64,000 nt of DNA from Roseiflexus castenholzii DSM 13941 (GTDB lineage Bacteria; Chloroflexota; Chloroflexia; Chloroflexales; Roseiflexaceae). Below are positions 53,655 through 61,443 of this stretch, one piece after another. Where the stretch lies: assembly GCF_000017805.1 (NCBI RefSeq), contig NC_009767.1, forward strand, positions 496,001 through 560,000, written 5' to 3'. A program made the position numbers and the translations under genes. A model generated the notes under the pieces. It was not told the DNA's origin. It made no database searches and saw only the letters and a list, made by a program, of their open reading frames with translations. Each line of letters begins with the position of its first letter. The stretch's first letter is position 1.

Positions 53655-54269
53655 ATGACGGTCGAAGCGCACGCCGATTCGTTGAGAATAACCCACAGTG
53701 ACGGGCTGGAAGTCGATCTCGCGCCGCTTCAGGCTCTCTGGACGGAGGAGCAGTATCTGCGTCTTACCGAACAGACCAACCACCTGATCGAGTTTGTCGA
53801 CGGTTCTATCGAGGTGCTGCCGATGCCCACCAGCCGCCATCAGACGATGCTGCTCCTCCTGTATGAACGACTAAAAGCGGCAGTGCAGCCAACGGGAGGA
53901 AAAGTGCTGGCGGCGCCGCTGCGGTTGCGCCTGCGACCTGGCAAGTTTTGTGAACCTGATATTGTGTTGTTGCAGTCTGCCGACGATCCGCGTTATCAGG
54001 ACGCCTTCTGGCTCGGCGCCGATCTCGTGGTTGAAGTCGTCAGTCCCGACCAACCGGAGCGAGATACCAGAGAGAAAGTGCGCGACTATGCCGAGGCAGG
54101 CATCCCCGAATACTGGATTGTCAATCCGCTCGATGAGACGGTGACGGTGTTGGCGCTTGCAGGAGAAGCGTACACGCCGCACGGCGTCTTTCGTCGAGGT
54201 CAGCGCGCGCTTTCAAAATTGCTCGACGGTTTCGGCGTCGCAGTGGATGATATTTTCGATGTGCAATAG
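53655..54269 (+). CDS. Uma2-family (DUF820) putative endonuclease
   Basis: The 204-residue protein has the Uma2 pattern: TEEQYLRLTEQTNHLIEFVDGSIEVLPMPTSRHQTMLLLLYERL, then RLRPGKFCEPDIVLLQS, and LVVEVVSPDQPERDTREKVRDYAEAGIPEYWIVNP. PD-(D/E)xK residues are visible: Asp in EPDIVLL, Glu in VVEVVSP, and the Lys in EKVRDYAEAGIPEYW. Uma2 proteins are numerous in Chloroflexi and cyanobacteria; targets are unknown. It lies 12 bases upstream of a lipoprotein gene. Confidence 0.9.
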   Translation: MTVEAHADSLRITHSDGLEVDLAPLQALWTEEQYLRLTEQTNHLIEFVDGSIEVLPMPTSRHQTMLLLLYERLKAAVQPTGGKVLAAPLRLRLRPGKFCEPDIVLLQSADDPRYQDAFWLGADLVVEVVSPDQPERDTREKVRDYAEAGIPEYWIVNPLDETVTVLALAGEAYTPHGVFRRGQRALSKLLDGFGVAVDDIFDVQ

Positions 54270-54281
54270 CGAGGAATAGGT

Positions 54282-55229
54282 ATGCGCTATAGACTGTTAA
54301 CGCTTCTCGTAGCGACGCTGTTGATCGCTGCATGCGGTCAACAGCAATCGGTTCGCTCTGGCAGTCCGGTGACGCCGGTTTTTGCTTTTACCGAAGCGGT
54401 TGTCGGTCCGAACCGCATTGCGCTCGGGCTGGTGCGCAACGGTTCTCCGGTCAATGATCCGGGGGCGAAGATCCACCTGCGCTTTTTTGACCTGAACGAC
54501 ACGAGTTCACCGGTCAAAATCGAGACGGATGCGGTTTATTACGGACAGGGATTGCCAGCCGCGATCTATGTCGCCTATCCGACGTTCGACCGGGCTGGCA
54601 ATTGGGGGATAGAAGTGCAGACCACCCTCAGCGGTCAGTCGGAACCGAACGTTGCGCGATTGCGCCTCGAGGTCAAGGAGCGTTCAGAAGTTCCAAATGT
54701 GGGTGATCGGGCGATTTCGGTGAAGACGCCAACCGTCCGCGATGTGCCGGATCCGTCGCGCCTGTCGTCGGGGCGCGTCGAAGACCTTTCGATGTACCAG
54801 ATCAGCCTCGACGAAGCGTTGCAGAATGGCAAGCCGACGGCGCTGCTCTTCGCCACACCTGCCTTCTGCCGCACCGCAGTGTGCGCCCCAAGCCTGAGCG
54901 TGATGCAGCAGTTGCAGAAAATCTATGGCGACCGCATCAATTTTATCCACGTCGAGGTGTTTCGCTACCCGTTCCGCGAGTCGTTTGAGGCGCAGACGGC
55001 GGTGTTCCAGAAACTGTCGCAGGAAGGGCGCGCTCCACGACCGGAAGAGCGCAATGTGGGGCTTTCCGACCCAATGATTGCTTGGGGGTTGCAGTCGGAA
55101 CCATGGTTGTATCTGATCGACGCGAATGGCGTCATCGTCGCGCGGTATGAGGGCGGCATCACCCGCGAGGAAATGACCCCGGCGCTGGAGAACCTGATCG
55201 CCGGTAAACCGCCGCAGGACGGCAGATGA
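54282..55229 (+). CDS. Thioredoxin-like lipoprotein with a CX4C motif
   Basis: The signal peptide MRYRLLTLLVATLLIAAC ends in a lipobox (LIAAC), so the protein should be bound to the outer face of the membrane. Residues about 25-130 form a beta-sandwich-like domain (VTPVFAFTEAVVGPNRIALGLV, IHLRFFDLND). The C-terminal half is thioredoxin-like: QISLDEALQNGKPTALLFATPAFCRTAVCAPSLSVMQQLQKIYGDRINFIHVEV, then SEPWLYLIDANGVIVARYEGGIT. The redox pair is FCRTAVC (four residues between Cys) in place of CxxC, as in a subset of peroxiredoxin-like lipoproteins. CcdA encoded nearby could keep it reduced. Confidence 0.8.
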   Translation: MRYRLLTLLVATLLIAACGQQQSVRSGSPVTPVFAFTEAVVGPNRIALGLVRNGSPVNDPGAKIHLRFFDLNDTSSPVKIETDAVYYGQGLPAAIYVAYPTFDRAGNWGIEVQTTLSGQSEPNVARLRLEVKERSEVPNVGDRAISVKTPTVRDVPDPSRLSSGRVEDLSMYQISLDEALQNGKPTALLFATPAFCRTAVCAPSLSVMQQLQKIYGDRINFIHVEVFRYPFRESFEAQTAVFQKLSQEGRAPRPEERNVGLSDPMIAWGLQSEPWLYLIDANGVIVARYEGGITREEMTPALENLIAGKPPQDGR

Positions 55230-55933
55230 TGGTTCAGAGCGCGGTTTCACCTGCCGTTGGAACCACAGAGGCGCAGAGGGCGCAGAGGCATATGTGCGCC
55301 TTCGCGCCTGCCGCCGTCGCCCCGGCAACGTGCGCCGGGAACCACAGAGGCGCAGAGGGCGCAGAGGCACGTGTGCGTCTTCGCGCCTGCCGCCGTCGCC
55401 CCGGCAACGTGCGCCGGGAACCACAGAGGCGCAGAGGGCGCAGAGGCATATGTGCGCCTTCGCGCCTGCCGCCGTCGCCCCGGCAACGTGCGCCGGGAAC
55501 CACAGAGGCGCAGAGGGCGCAGAGGCACGTGTGCGCCTTCGCGCCTGCCGCCGTCGCCCCGGCAACGTGCGCCGGGAACCACAGAGGCGCAGAGGGCGCA
55601 GAGGCATATGTGCGCCTTCGCGCCTGCCGCCGTCGCCCCGGCAACGTGCGCCGGGAACCACAGAGGCGCAGAGGGCGCAGAGGCACGTGTGCGTCTTCGC
55701 GCCTGCCGCCGTCGCGCCGGCAACGTGCGCCGGGAACCACAGAGGCACAGAGGGCGCAGAGGCACGTGTGCGCCTTCGCGCCTGCCGCCGTCGCCCCGGC
55801 AACGTGCGCCGGGAACCACAGAGGCGCAGAGGGCGCAGAGGCACGTGTGCGTGCGCCTGCCGCCGTCGCCCCGGCAACGTGCGCCGGTGCGGTGCAATGC
55901 CGTGCAACGTCGTTACGTGGGACGTTCGCACGT
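55230..55933. repeat. 79-bp tandem repeat array, about eight units
   Basis: ACCACAGAGGCGCAGAGGGC recurs at 55262, 55341, 55420, 55499, 55578, 55657, 55736 and 55815, an exact period of 79 bp. Each unit also has CTGCCGCCGTCGCCCCGGCA. Single-base differences (ATATG or ACGTG before TGCG) tend to alternate between units, which suggests higher-order duplication of two-unit blocks. Reading frames through it are artefacts. It lies between two convergent genes and extends close to the end of the C26 peptidase gene. Confidence 0.9.
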
Positions 55934-56701
55934 TCAATGTTCAACGTGCATTCCCGCTTCCTGTACAAACGCCTGGAACACCCGCGCCCACCGCGGATCG
56001 GCGCCGTTCCATAGCATCTCTGGGTGGCACTGCACCCCTATGACCCATTCTGACGATTCCAGTTCGACCGCCTCGATAATGCCGTCGGGGGCGCGGGCAG
56101 TCACGCGCAGCGTTGGCGCAACGTCGCGGAGCGCCTGGTGATGAAGCGTGTTGACCGGCGCCTCGGTGACGCCGAGCAGGTCTGCCAGGCGCGAGTCGCG
56201 CTCGATGACGATGGGATGCGCCAGGTATGTCATATCCTTCCGATCGGTCGACTCGTTGTGGTTCAGCGCGCCTTCCACTTCGGAAGGGATGTCCTGGTAC
56301 AGGGTCCCGCCAAGCGCCACATTCAGCAGTTGAATTCCACGACAGATCGCCAGCACCGGTTTTCCATCGCGCAATGCCCGTTGTGTCAACGTGATCTCGA
56401 CATCGTCCTGCAAGGGATCGGGATCACCCAGTTTCGGGTGACGCGGAGCGCCGTAGCGTGCGGGATCGATATCCTCGCCGCCGGCCAGGAGCAAGCCGTC
56501 GATCTGCCGGTAGAGCCGGTCCAGCACCTCGGCGTTCGTCGTGAGATGGATAAGCATTGGTGCGCCTCCGGCTGCCTCGATTGCGTGGAGGTACTCGATA
56601 ACGTTCCCGTAGATTTTGGGAAACCAGGCGTCGTTTTGGGCAAAGTGCGCGATGCCCAGCAAGCAGGGAACGCCGATGATCGGTCGGTGCGCGTGAGACA
56701 C
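55934..56701 (-). CDS. Gamma-glutamyl-gamma-aminobutyrate hydrolase family protein (peptidase C26)
   Basis: The 255-residue class I glutamine amidotransferase-like hydrolase reads RPIIGVPCLLGIAHFAQ, GLLLAGGEDIDPARYG, nucleophile Cys in LAICRGIQLLNVALGGTLYQDIP, His in NTLHHQAL, and catalytic His-Glu in IGVQCHPEML. Members such as PuuD cleave gamma-glutamyl amides, for example in putrescine breakdown. The C-terminal 20 residues (FVQEAGMHVEH) reach the tandem repeat. An ATACCAATGAC element lies 42 bases upstream of its start. Confidence 0.9.
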   Translation of the reverse strand: MSHAHRPIIGVPCLLGIAHFAQNDAWFPKIYGNVIEYLHAIEAAGGAPMLIHLTTNAEVLDRLYRQIDGLLLAGGEDIDPARYGAPRHPKLGDPDPLQDDVEITLTQRALRDGKPVLAICRGIQLLNVALGGTLYQDIPSEVEGALNHNESTDRKDMTYLAHPIVIERDSRLADLLGVTEAPVNTLHHQALRDVAPTLRVTARAPDGIIEAVELESSEWVIGVQCHPEMLWNGADPRWARVFQAFVQEAGMHVEH

Positions 56702-56743
56702 AGGGAACTCCTTGTCACTGTTTCTTTACAGACGTATCGTATC

Positions 56744-56959
56744 ATACCAATTCCCTGTGACCATCCGGCATGGTCACCCCGAGCAGCGCGAGGGGTCGTG
56801 CGCGACCCGCGCCGATTCCTCGCTGCGTTTACCCTGAGCGAAGCGAAGGGCTCGGAATGACCAGTCGCTGCGCTCGGAATGACCAGTCGCTGCGCTCGGA
56901 ATGACAAGTCGCTGCGCTCGGAATGACACGCATGCGTCATCTTCAATCGTCATTGGTAT
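56744..56959 (+). repeat. ATACCAATGAC element, copy 10, with four 22-bp type units
   Basis: From ATACCAATTCCCTGTGACC to CGTCATTGGTAT, with GAATGACCAGTCGCTGCGCT repeated in tandem (56854-56930). Same orientation as copy 1. Confidence 0.85.
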
Positions 56960-57087
56960 AACGTCGCGACCGCCCCGCCTTCAACGTTCAACCTTCCCAC
57001 CTGCAACTCCTCACGCATCTCGCCCCGATTTGACACCCATACCGGCGACGGCTATGATCGATACACTGTGCATCGAAGGAGCAAACC
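56960..57087. other. Spacer upstream of the FAH-family gene
   Basis: About 130 bases, without a supported ORF. ATCGAAGGAGCAAACC provides the ribosome binding site of the next gene. Confidence 0.4.
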
Positions 57088-58110
57088 ATGCGCCTGGTCA
57101 CCTTTCAGTTTATCGACAGGCAACCGCGTGTCGGGGTAGTGATTGGCGACACCATCATCGACCTGGCAGCTGCCGCGCCGCTGGTGTTCGACGATCCGCC
57201 TCCGCCTCCCTGGCGCCTGCTCGATGTGCTGGAAGGAATGCCGGATGGGATGGGTCTCGATGGGGCGGCAGAAATTGTGGCGGCGGTGATCGATCAGATC
57301 GGCGGCGCCGATGACGAGGGAATGGAAACGTCACGGTATGGACCGTTGACGATTGGTGGTGTCGAGATGCTCATCCCGCTCGATGAAGCGCACCTGCTGG
57401 CGCCGCTGCCCCGACCCCCAAGTCTGCGTTGCTTCGAGGCGAGCGAGCGGCATATGGCTGCGCTTGCCCGTCTGCATGGCGGTGGCATGCCGTACTACTG
57501 GTACGAACGCCCAATCTTCGCGTTCGGCAACCATGCTGCTATCTACGGTCCCGACGCGAAGATACCGCTGCCGCGCACCACAGCGTTCGATTACGAACTC
57601 GAAGTCGCGTGTGTTATTGGTCGTGCAGGGCGCGATATTCCTCTCGATGAGGCGAATGATTACATTGCCGGGTACGTGTTGCTCAACGATTGGACGGCGC
57701 GTGACGTTCAGCACGAAGAACTGATCGCAGGGTTCGCTTTCAGCAAAAGCAAGGATGCCGCCACATCGCTCGGACCCTGGCTTGCCACACCGGATGAACT
57801 GGATGAGTACACCCTTGATGGCGGGCATTTCAATCTCACATTGATCGCTCGTGTCAATGGCATCGAACAGTCACGCGGCAACCTCCGCGATCTGGCGTAC
57901 ACCTTTGCGCAGATGGCTGCTGCTGCTTCGCAGGATTGCACCCTCTATCCCGGCGACATCATTGCCTGTGGCGCGATCGGCGGCTCGCTCCTCGAGGCGA
58001 CTGATGGGCAGGGTCCGTGGATCGAACCCGATGATCTGGTCGAACTTGAAGCCGCCGGTCTCGGCGTTCTCCGAAACCGCATTGTTGTGCGAGACTTCCT
58101 GCGTGCGTGA
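57088..58110 (+). CDS. Fumarylacetoacetate hydrolase family protein
   Basis: GAAGGAG lies seven bases before the ATG. The 340-residue protein has an N-terminal domain and an FAH fold: ERPIFAFGNHAAIYGPDAKIPLPRTTAFDYELEVACVIGRAGRDIPLDEANDYIAGYVLLNDWTARDVQ, where Glu-Leu-Glu and the Asp of NDWTARD bind the metal. Next are SKSKDAATSLGPWLAT and LYPGDIIACGAIGGSLLE. The family cleaves C-C bonds of diketo acids, or decarboxylates or tautomerises them, often in aromatic or sugar-acid catabolism; the substrate is open. Its end overlaps the start of the GT87-like gene by eight bases. Confidence 0.92.
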   Translation: MRLVTFQFIDRQPRVGVVIGDTIIDLAAAAPLVFDDPPPPPWRLLDVLEGMPDGMGLDGAAEIVAAVIDQIGGADDEGMETSRYGPLTIGGVEMLIPLDEAHLLAPLPRPPSLRCFEASERHMAALARLHGGGMPYYWYERPIFAFGNHAAIYGPDAKIPLPRTTAFDYELEVACVIGRAGRDIPLDEANDYIAGYVLLNDWTARDVQHEELIAGFAFSKSKDAATSLGPWLATPDELDEYTLDGGHFNLTLIARVNGIEQSRGNLRDLAYTFAQMAAAASQDCTLYPGDIIACGAIGGSLLEATDGQGPWIEPDDLVELEAAGLGVLRNRIVVRDFLRA

Positions 58111-60220
58111 CGTACCGCGCTTCACCTGGTTCTCTCTCCTCATAATCGCCCTGGCAGCGCTGCTGGTTGCTATGGGTGCGACTGTTGTCGCCGCTCCGCC
58201 ACTCTGCGACATTGGCGCTGGCGAGGATGTCGGTTGCGCCCGCGGTTTCGAGACGCGCGAAGGCGATGGGTATGGGTCGTTTCGCTGGACGGATGGGCAC
58301 GCCGGTGTGACGCTTGCCGCTGCCGGGTATGGTGGTCTGTACATCGTTGATGTGGTCATGGCGGCGCCCCGTCCACCCTATGCGCCGTCACCGTCTGTCA
58401 CACTCTTGATCGCCGGCGTGTCGGTTGAGGTCGCGCCAGCAGATGCGACCCGGCGCTACCGCTTTCTGCATCCGCCCGGTTTTCCATCCGGGGATGCCAT
58501 TCGCCTGACGATCCAGAGCGATACCTGGAAGCCCGCCGACGATCGCCGCAATCTTGGCGTTCTTGTGTATCTGGCGCGCGCCAGGCCGCTGGGTGCACCG
58601 GCGCTGCCGTCGGTGCAGCATACTCTGGCGCTGCTGGCGATTGGTCTTGCGGCTGTGCGTGTCGGGCGTCGTGTGGCGCACCCTGCAAGACAAACCGCCA
58701 TCTCGCTGACAATGATTGGGGTGTGTGGCGCGCTCTGGGGCTGGCTGCCGACGCAAATCGCGCCATTCCTGCCGATCTACGCGCTTTTGCTGGGGAGCGC
58801 AGCGCTGCTGTTCGCTCGCGCAGAACGTCGCGCGCCGCCACAACAACCAGTAACCTGGCGAGAACCTGCGTGGCTGGCGGCGCTCGGCGGGGTGGCGCTC
58901 GATGCACTCGTTGTCGCAGGCATTGCGCGTGGGGCGTGGGTTGTGCCGGTCATCGGAGCGCAGGCGGCGCTCGTCGTGTGGGGAACATGGAGTGCTGTCG
59001 GACGCCTCTGGTCGCTCACCGATCTGCTGAGAATCGCGCTGGCGGTTCGCCTGCTGGCGTTGGCCTCACGATTGCTCAGCGGCGAGATCGGCAGTGACCC
59101 AGATGTTGAACTCTTCTACAACTACGGGCGCGCCACGCTGGAACTCGGTCTGCCCATTGTCGAGTATCCGTCTGGCGCTCTGATACCCTGGGCATTGCTG
59201 GCGCTGCCTGGCAGCCGCGAACTCTTCGCGCTGGCATTGCCGCTCGTTAACACCGCCGCCGATCTGGTCATCGTCTGGGCAATCTGGCAGATCGGTGCGC
59301 AGCGCCGTGCAACGGAAGCAGGTGACAATGCTGCGGCGCCGGCGTGCTTCTATGCACTGTCGCCGCTTTTGCTCCCCTTTTGGCACGGCAAGTACGACGC
59401 GCTGCCAACGGCGTTGCTGGCGCTTGGGTTGGTGGCATTCGCGCATCGACGCATGGGTTGGAGCGGTGGAGCGCTTGGCATCGGCGGTGCGTTGAAATGG
59501 ACCCCCTGGCTGGCGGCGTTCGCGCTGGCGCTTGGACTGGAGCGGGCGCGTTCCCGCCATCCGTTTGCGCTGTTGGCGTTTGCGGCTGGCGGATTCATTG
59601 CAGTGGCAGCAACATCGATCCCATTTGCGCTGATCGACTGGCGCCGCTTTCTGGCGCCGTACACGCTCCAGGGTGGGCGCGCCATCACCGGTGAAAGCCT
59701 CTGGTTCCTGGCGCTCCTGATCAGTACGCCGGAGCACCGGTTGCGCCTGCCGGCGCCGTGGGGTGCAGTCGAGACCGGACAATGGTTCCTGGGAGTCGCT
59801 GTTGCCGTTCAAGGAGCGATGCTGGCAGGCTTAATGCTCAGCGCACTCCGATCACCGTTACCGGCGTGGCGTCTCATCGCGCTGGCGGCGTTAATGCCAG
59901 CCGCTTTCCTGCTGCTCAACCGGGTCTTTAGTCCACAGTACATGGTCACAATAACCGTAGCGGCGCTGATCGCCAGCGCCGCCGTTGGTGCTCCTCCACA
60001 TGCTATCCGAAGGATTATTCTGTTGTTGGCCATTGCTCAGGCTGCCAATCTCCTGGTCTGGCCCAACACCGTTTCCTGGTGGACCCTGGCGTCGGCAATC
60101 ATGTTCGTGACCACCCTGAGCGCGCTGGGGTTGCTCGTTCTGATGGCGCACGACGCGCCATCGTTAGCGTCCTGCTTCCATCGCTACAGGAAACGCCCCG
60201 ATCTGGAGCATCATCGCTGA
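58103..60220 (+). CDS. GT87/mannosyltransferase-like polytopic membrane protein
   Basis: I take GTG 58103, overlapping the FAH stop; longer starts lie inside the FAH gene. The 705-residue protein starts with a hydrophobic helix (FTWFSLLIIALAALLVAMGAT), then an extracytoplasmic domain of about 150 residues, then many helices. The GT-C-like features are LSGEIGSDPDVELFYNYGRATLELGLPIVEYPSGALIPWALLALPG, with an acidic DPD near the first loop and EYPSG, and PLLLPFWHGKYDALPTALLALGLVAF with the typical GKYD. NRVFSPQYM is also typical of polyprenol-linked mannosyltransferases. I infer transfer of a sugar from a lipid carrier to an envelope acceptor. Its end overlaps the convergent gene by 57 bases. 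Confidence 0.8.
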   Translation: MRDVPRFTWFSLLIIALAALLVAMGATVVAAPPLCDIGAGEDVGCARGFETREGDGYGSFRWTDGHAGVTLAAAGYGGLYIVDVVMAAPRPPYAPSPSVTLLIAGVSVEVAPADATRRYRFLHPPGFPSGDAIRLTIQSDTWKPADDRRNLGVLVYLARARPLGAPALPSVQHTLALLAIGLAAVRVGRRVAHPARQTAISLTMIGVCGALWGWLPTQIAPFLPIYALLLGSAALLFARAERRAPPQQPVTWREPAWLAALGGVALDALVVAGIARGAWVVPVIGAQAALVVWGTWSAVGRLWSLTDLLRIALAVRLLALASRLLSGEIGSDPDVELFYNYGRATLELGLPIVEYPSGALIPWALLALPGSRELFALALPLVNTAADLVIVWAIWQIGAQRRATEAGDNAAAPACFYALSPLLLPFWHGKYDALPTALLALGLVAFAHRRMGWSGGALGIGGALKWTPWLAAFALALGLERARSRHPFALLAFAAGGFIAVAATSIPFALIDWRRFLAPYTLQGGRAITGESLWFLALLISTPEHRLRLPAPWGAVETGQWFLGVAVAVQGAMLAGLMLSALRSPLPAWRLIALAALMPAAFLLLNRVFSPQYMVTITVAALIASAAVGAPPHAIRRIILLLAIAQAANLLVWPNTVSWWTLASAIMFVTTLSALGLLVLMAHDAPSLASCFHRYRKRPDLEHHR

Positions 60221-60598
60221 ACCATCGTAGCTCCACCATGCTTCCGCGATCTTGCCCTCCACAAACCGCTCAATCGTTACTCCGTGGAGCGTGACGGCAT
60301 TGTAACTTGGCGGAATCGATCCGTAGAAACCTGTGTGCGTTCCTGTCCATTTCCAGCGCACCACCACGCGGTCGTGTTCGGCGATCAGGTCTTCGATTGT
60401 CATGTGCATGTCCGGGAATGCGATGCGCAGACGCTCTATCCAGCGTTTGAGCGCCTTGGCGTTGCGCACCTGGTGCGCAGACGGATCGTGATTGACAAAT
60501 CCGGGAGCAAACACCTCGTCGATAACATCGAGCCGACCCTGGTTCCACACGGCTTCGGCGACATAGCGCGCGATTGCGCGATTTGTCTCGATACGCAT
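60164..60598 (-). CDS. SnoaL-like ester cyclase family protein
   Basis: AAGGAGG lies before ATG 60598; the longer frame to 60739 lacks one. The 144-residue protein shows the SnoaL polyketide-cyclase-type pattern: AVWNQGRLDVIDEVFAPGFVNHDP, ALKRWIERLRIAFPDMHMTIEDLIAEHDRVVVRWKWTGTHTGFYGSIPPSYNAVTLHGVTIERFVEGKIAEAWWSYD. Such proteins form NTF2-like barrels and often act on small hydrophobic molecules; the reaction here is unknown. The gene runs 57 bases into the GT87-like gene, in convergent orientation. Confidence 0.88.
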   Translation of the reverse strand: MRIETNRAIARYVAEAVWNQGRLDVIDEVFAPGFVNHDPSAHQVRNAKALKRWIERLRIAFPDMHMTIEDLIAEHDRVVVRWKWTGTHTGFYGSIPPSYNAVTLHGVTIERFVEGKIAEAWWSYDGSAMMLQIGAFPVAMEAGR

Positions 60599-60944
60599 TG
60601 GGAAAGCCTCCTTAAACTTGTGCTGACGTTGCACGTCGGCGACATTGCCGATGTTTCGTATGCGCATCATTGCGTCTCTGCCAGCCGTACAGCGTTGCCA
60701 GGGGGGTGGCGAAACGCTGCGATGCGGCGCGTCCCGCATCAGTTGTGTCAGAGGCGATTACACGTGAGGGATGACCTGCCGCGTTCAAGGCGGAGTCATC
60801 CCTCTACCATTGTATGATACTCCATGATCCAGCAGTTTGGGTAGAGGCGTCTTGACGAAATGTAATGTTTTCGCAACCATTGCGCTCTAGAGACGTTTTG
60901 CGCTCCAGGATGAGTAGCCTGATTGCGATGGGGAGTGTGAACGT
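60599..60944 (-). other. Leader and spacer of the SnoaL-like gene, with a strong hairpin
   Basis: GAGGGATGAC (60766-60775) and GTCATCCCTC (60795-60804) form a perfect 10-bp stem, with CCGC and GCGG pairing again inside the loop. On the minus strand this lies about 170 bases upstream of the ATG. No ORF is supported in the rest. The hairpin could act in attenuation or as a terminator. Confidence 0.45.
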
Positions 60945-61055
60945 ATGCTCTGGATCGATGACGCCCTGATGATTCTTTTGATTGGTGCGATTGTTGCCGA
61001 AAGGCGTTCTGCAATCTCCGTTCTACCAGGCGGCAGGGTTCGAGGCGACCTGTGA
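60945..61055 (+). CDS. Possible 36-residue small membrane protein
   Basis: GGGGAGTG lies about nine bases upstream of ATG 60945. The product would read MLWIDDALMILLIGAIVAER and then a short polar tail, a pattern of small single-helix membrane peptides. There is no other support, so chance is quite possible. Confidence 0.25.
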   Translation: MLWIDDALMILLIGAIVAERRSAISVLPGGRVRGDL

Positions 61056-61142
61056 TACAATGCGCGGAACCTGATCGATCAGGCGAGCGGCAAGGGGCGA
61101 GAAGGGGGCAGGTTGAACGTGAAAGAGGGAGTTGAGCGTCTT

Positions 61143-61292
61143 ATACCAATTCCCTGTGACCATCCGGCATGGTCACCCCGATCAGCGCGAGGGGTCGTGC
61201 GCGACCCGCGCCGATTCCTCGCTGCGTTTACCCTGAGCGAAGCGAAGGGCTCGGAATGACACGCATGCGGCATCTTTAATCGTCATTGGTAT
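61143..61292 (+). repeat. ATACCAATGAC element, copy 11
   Basis: From ATACCAATTCCCTGTGACC to CGTCATTGGTAT, same orientation as copy 1, with one GAATGACACGCATGCGGCAT segment. Confidence 0.85.
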
Positions 61293-61443
61293 TAAAGGAG
61301 AGCGGCGCGCGTCAGGAGCATGGTGAGCGAGAGTGCGCGGAGAGATACGGATCACAACGGATTCTTACGGAAGGAACTCGCAGTCGTTCTCAGTTTCCGG
61401 CTCCTGGTTCTCGGTTCTCAGTGCTCAGTTCTCGGACATCGTC
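61293..61443. other. Spacer upstream of the glycosidase-like lipoprotein gene
   Basis: It contains GGTTCTCGGTTCTCAG-type words, like those at 34316-34385. In-frame starts upstream (61333) would encode part of this repeat, so I exclude them. Confidence 0.5.

Noticed and set aside
55234..56141. Several ORFs of 200-400 codons over the 79-bp array
   Set aside because: Open only because the repeat lacks stops; peptides are Ala/Arg/Pro repeats on both strands.
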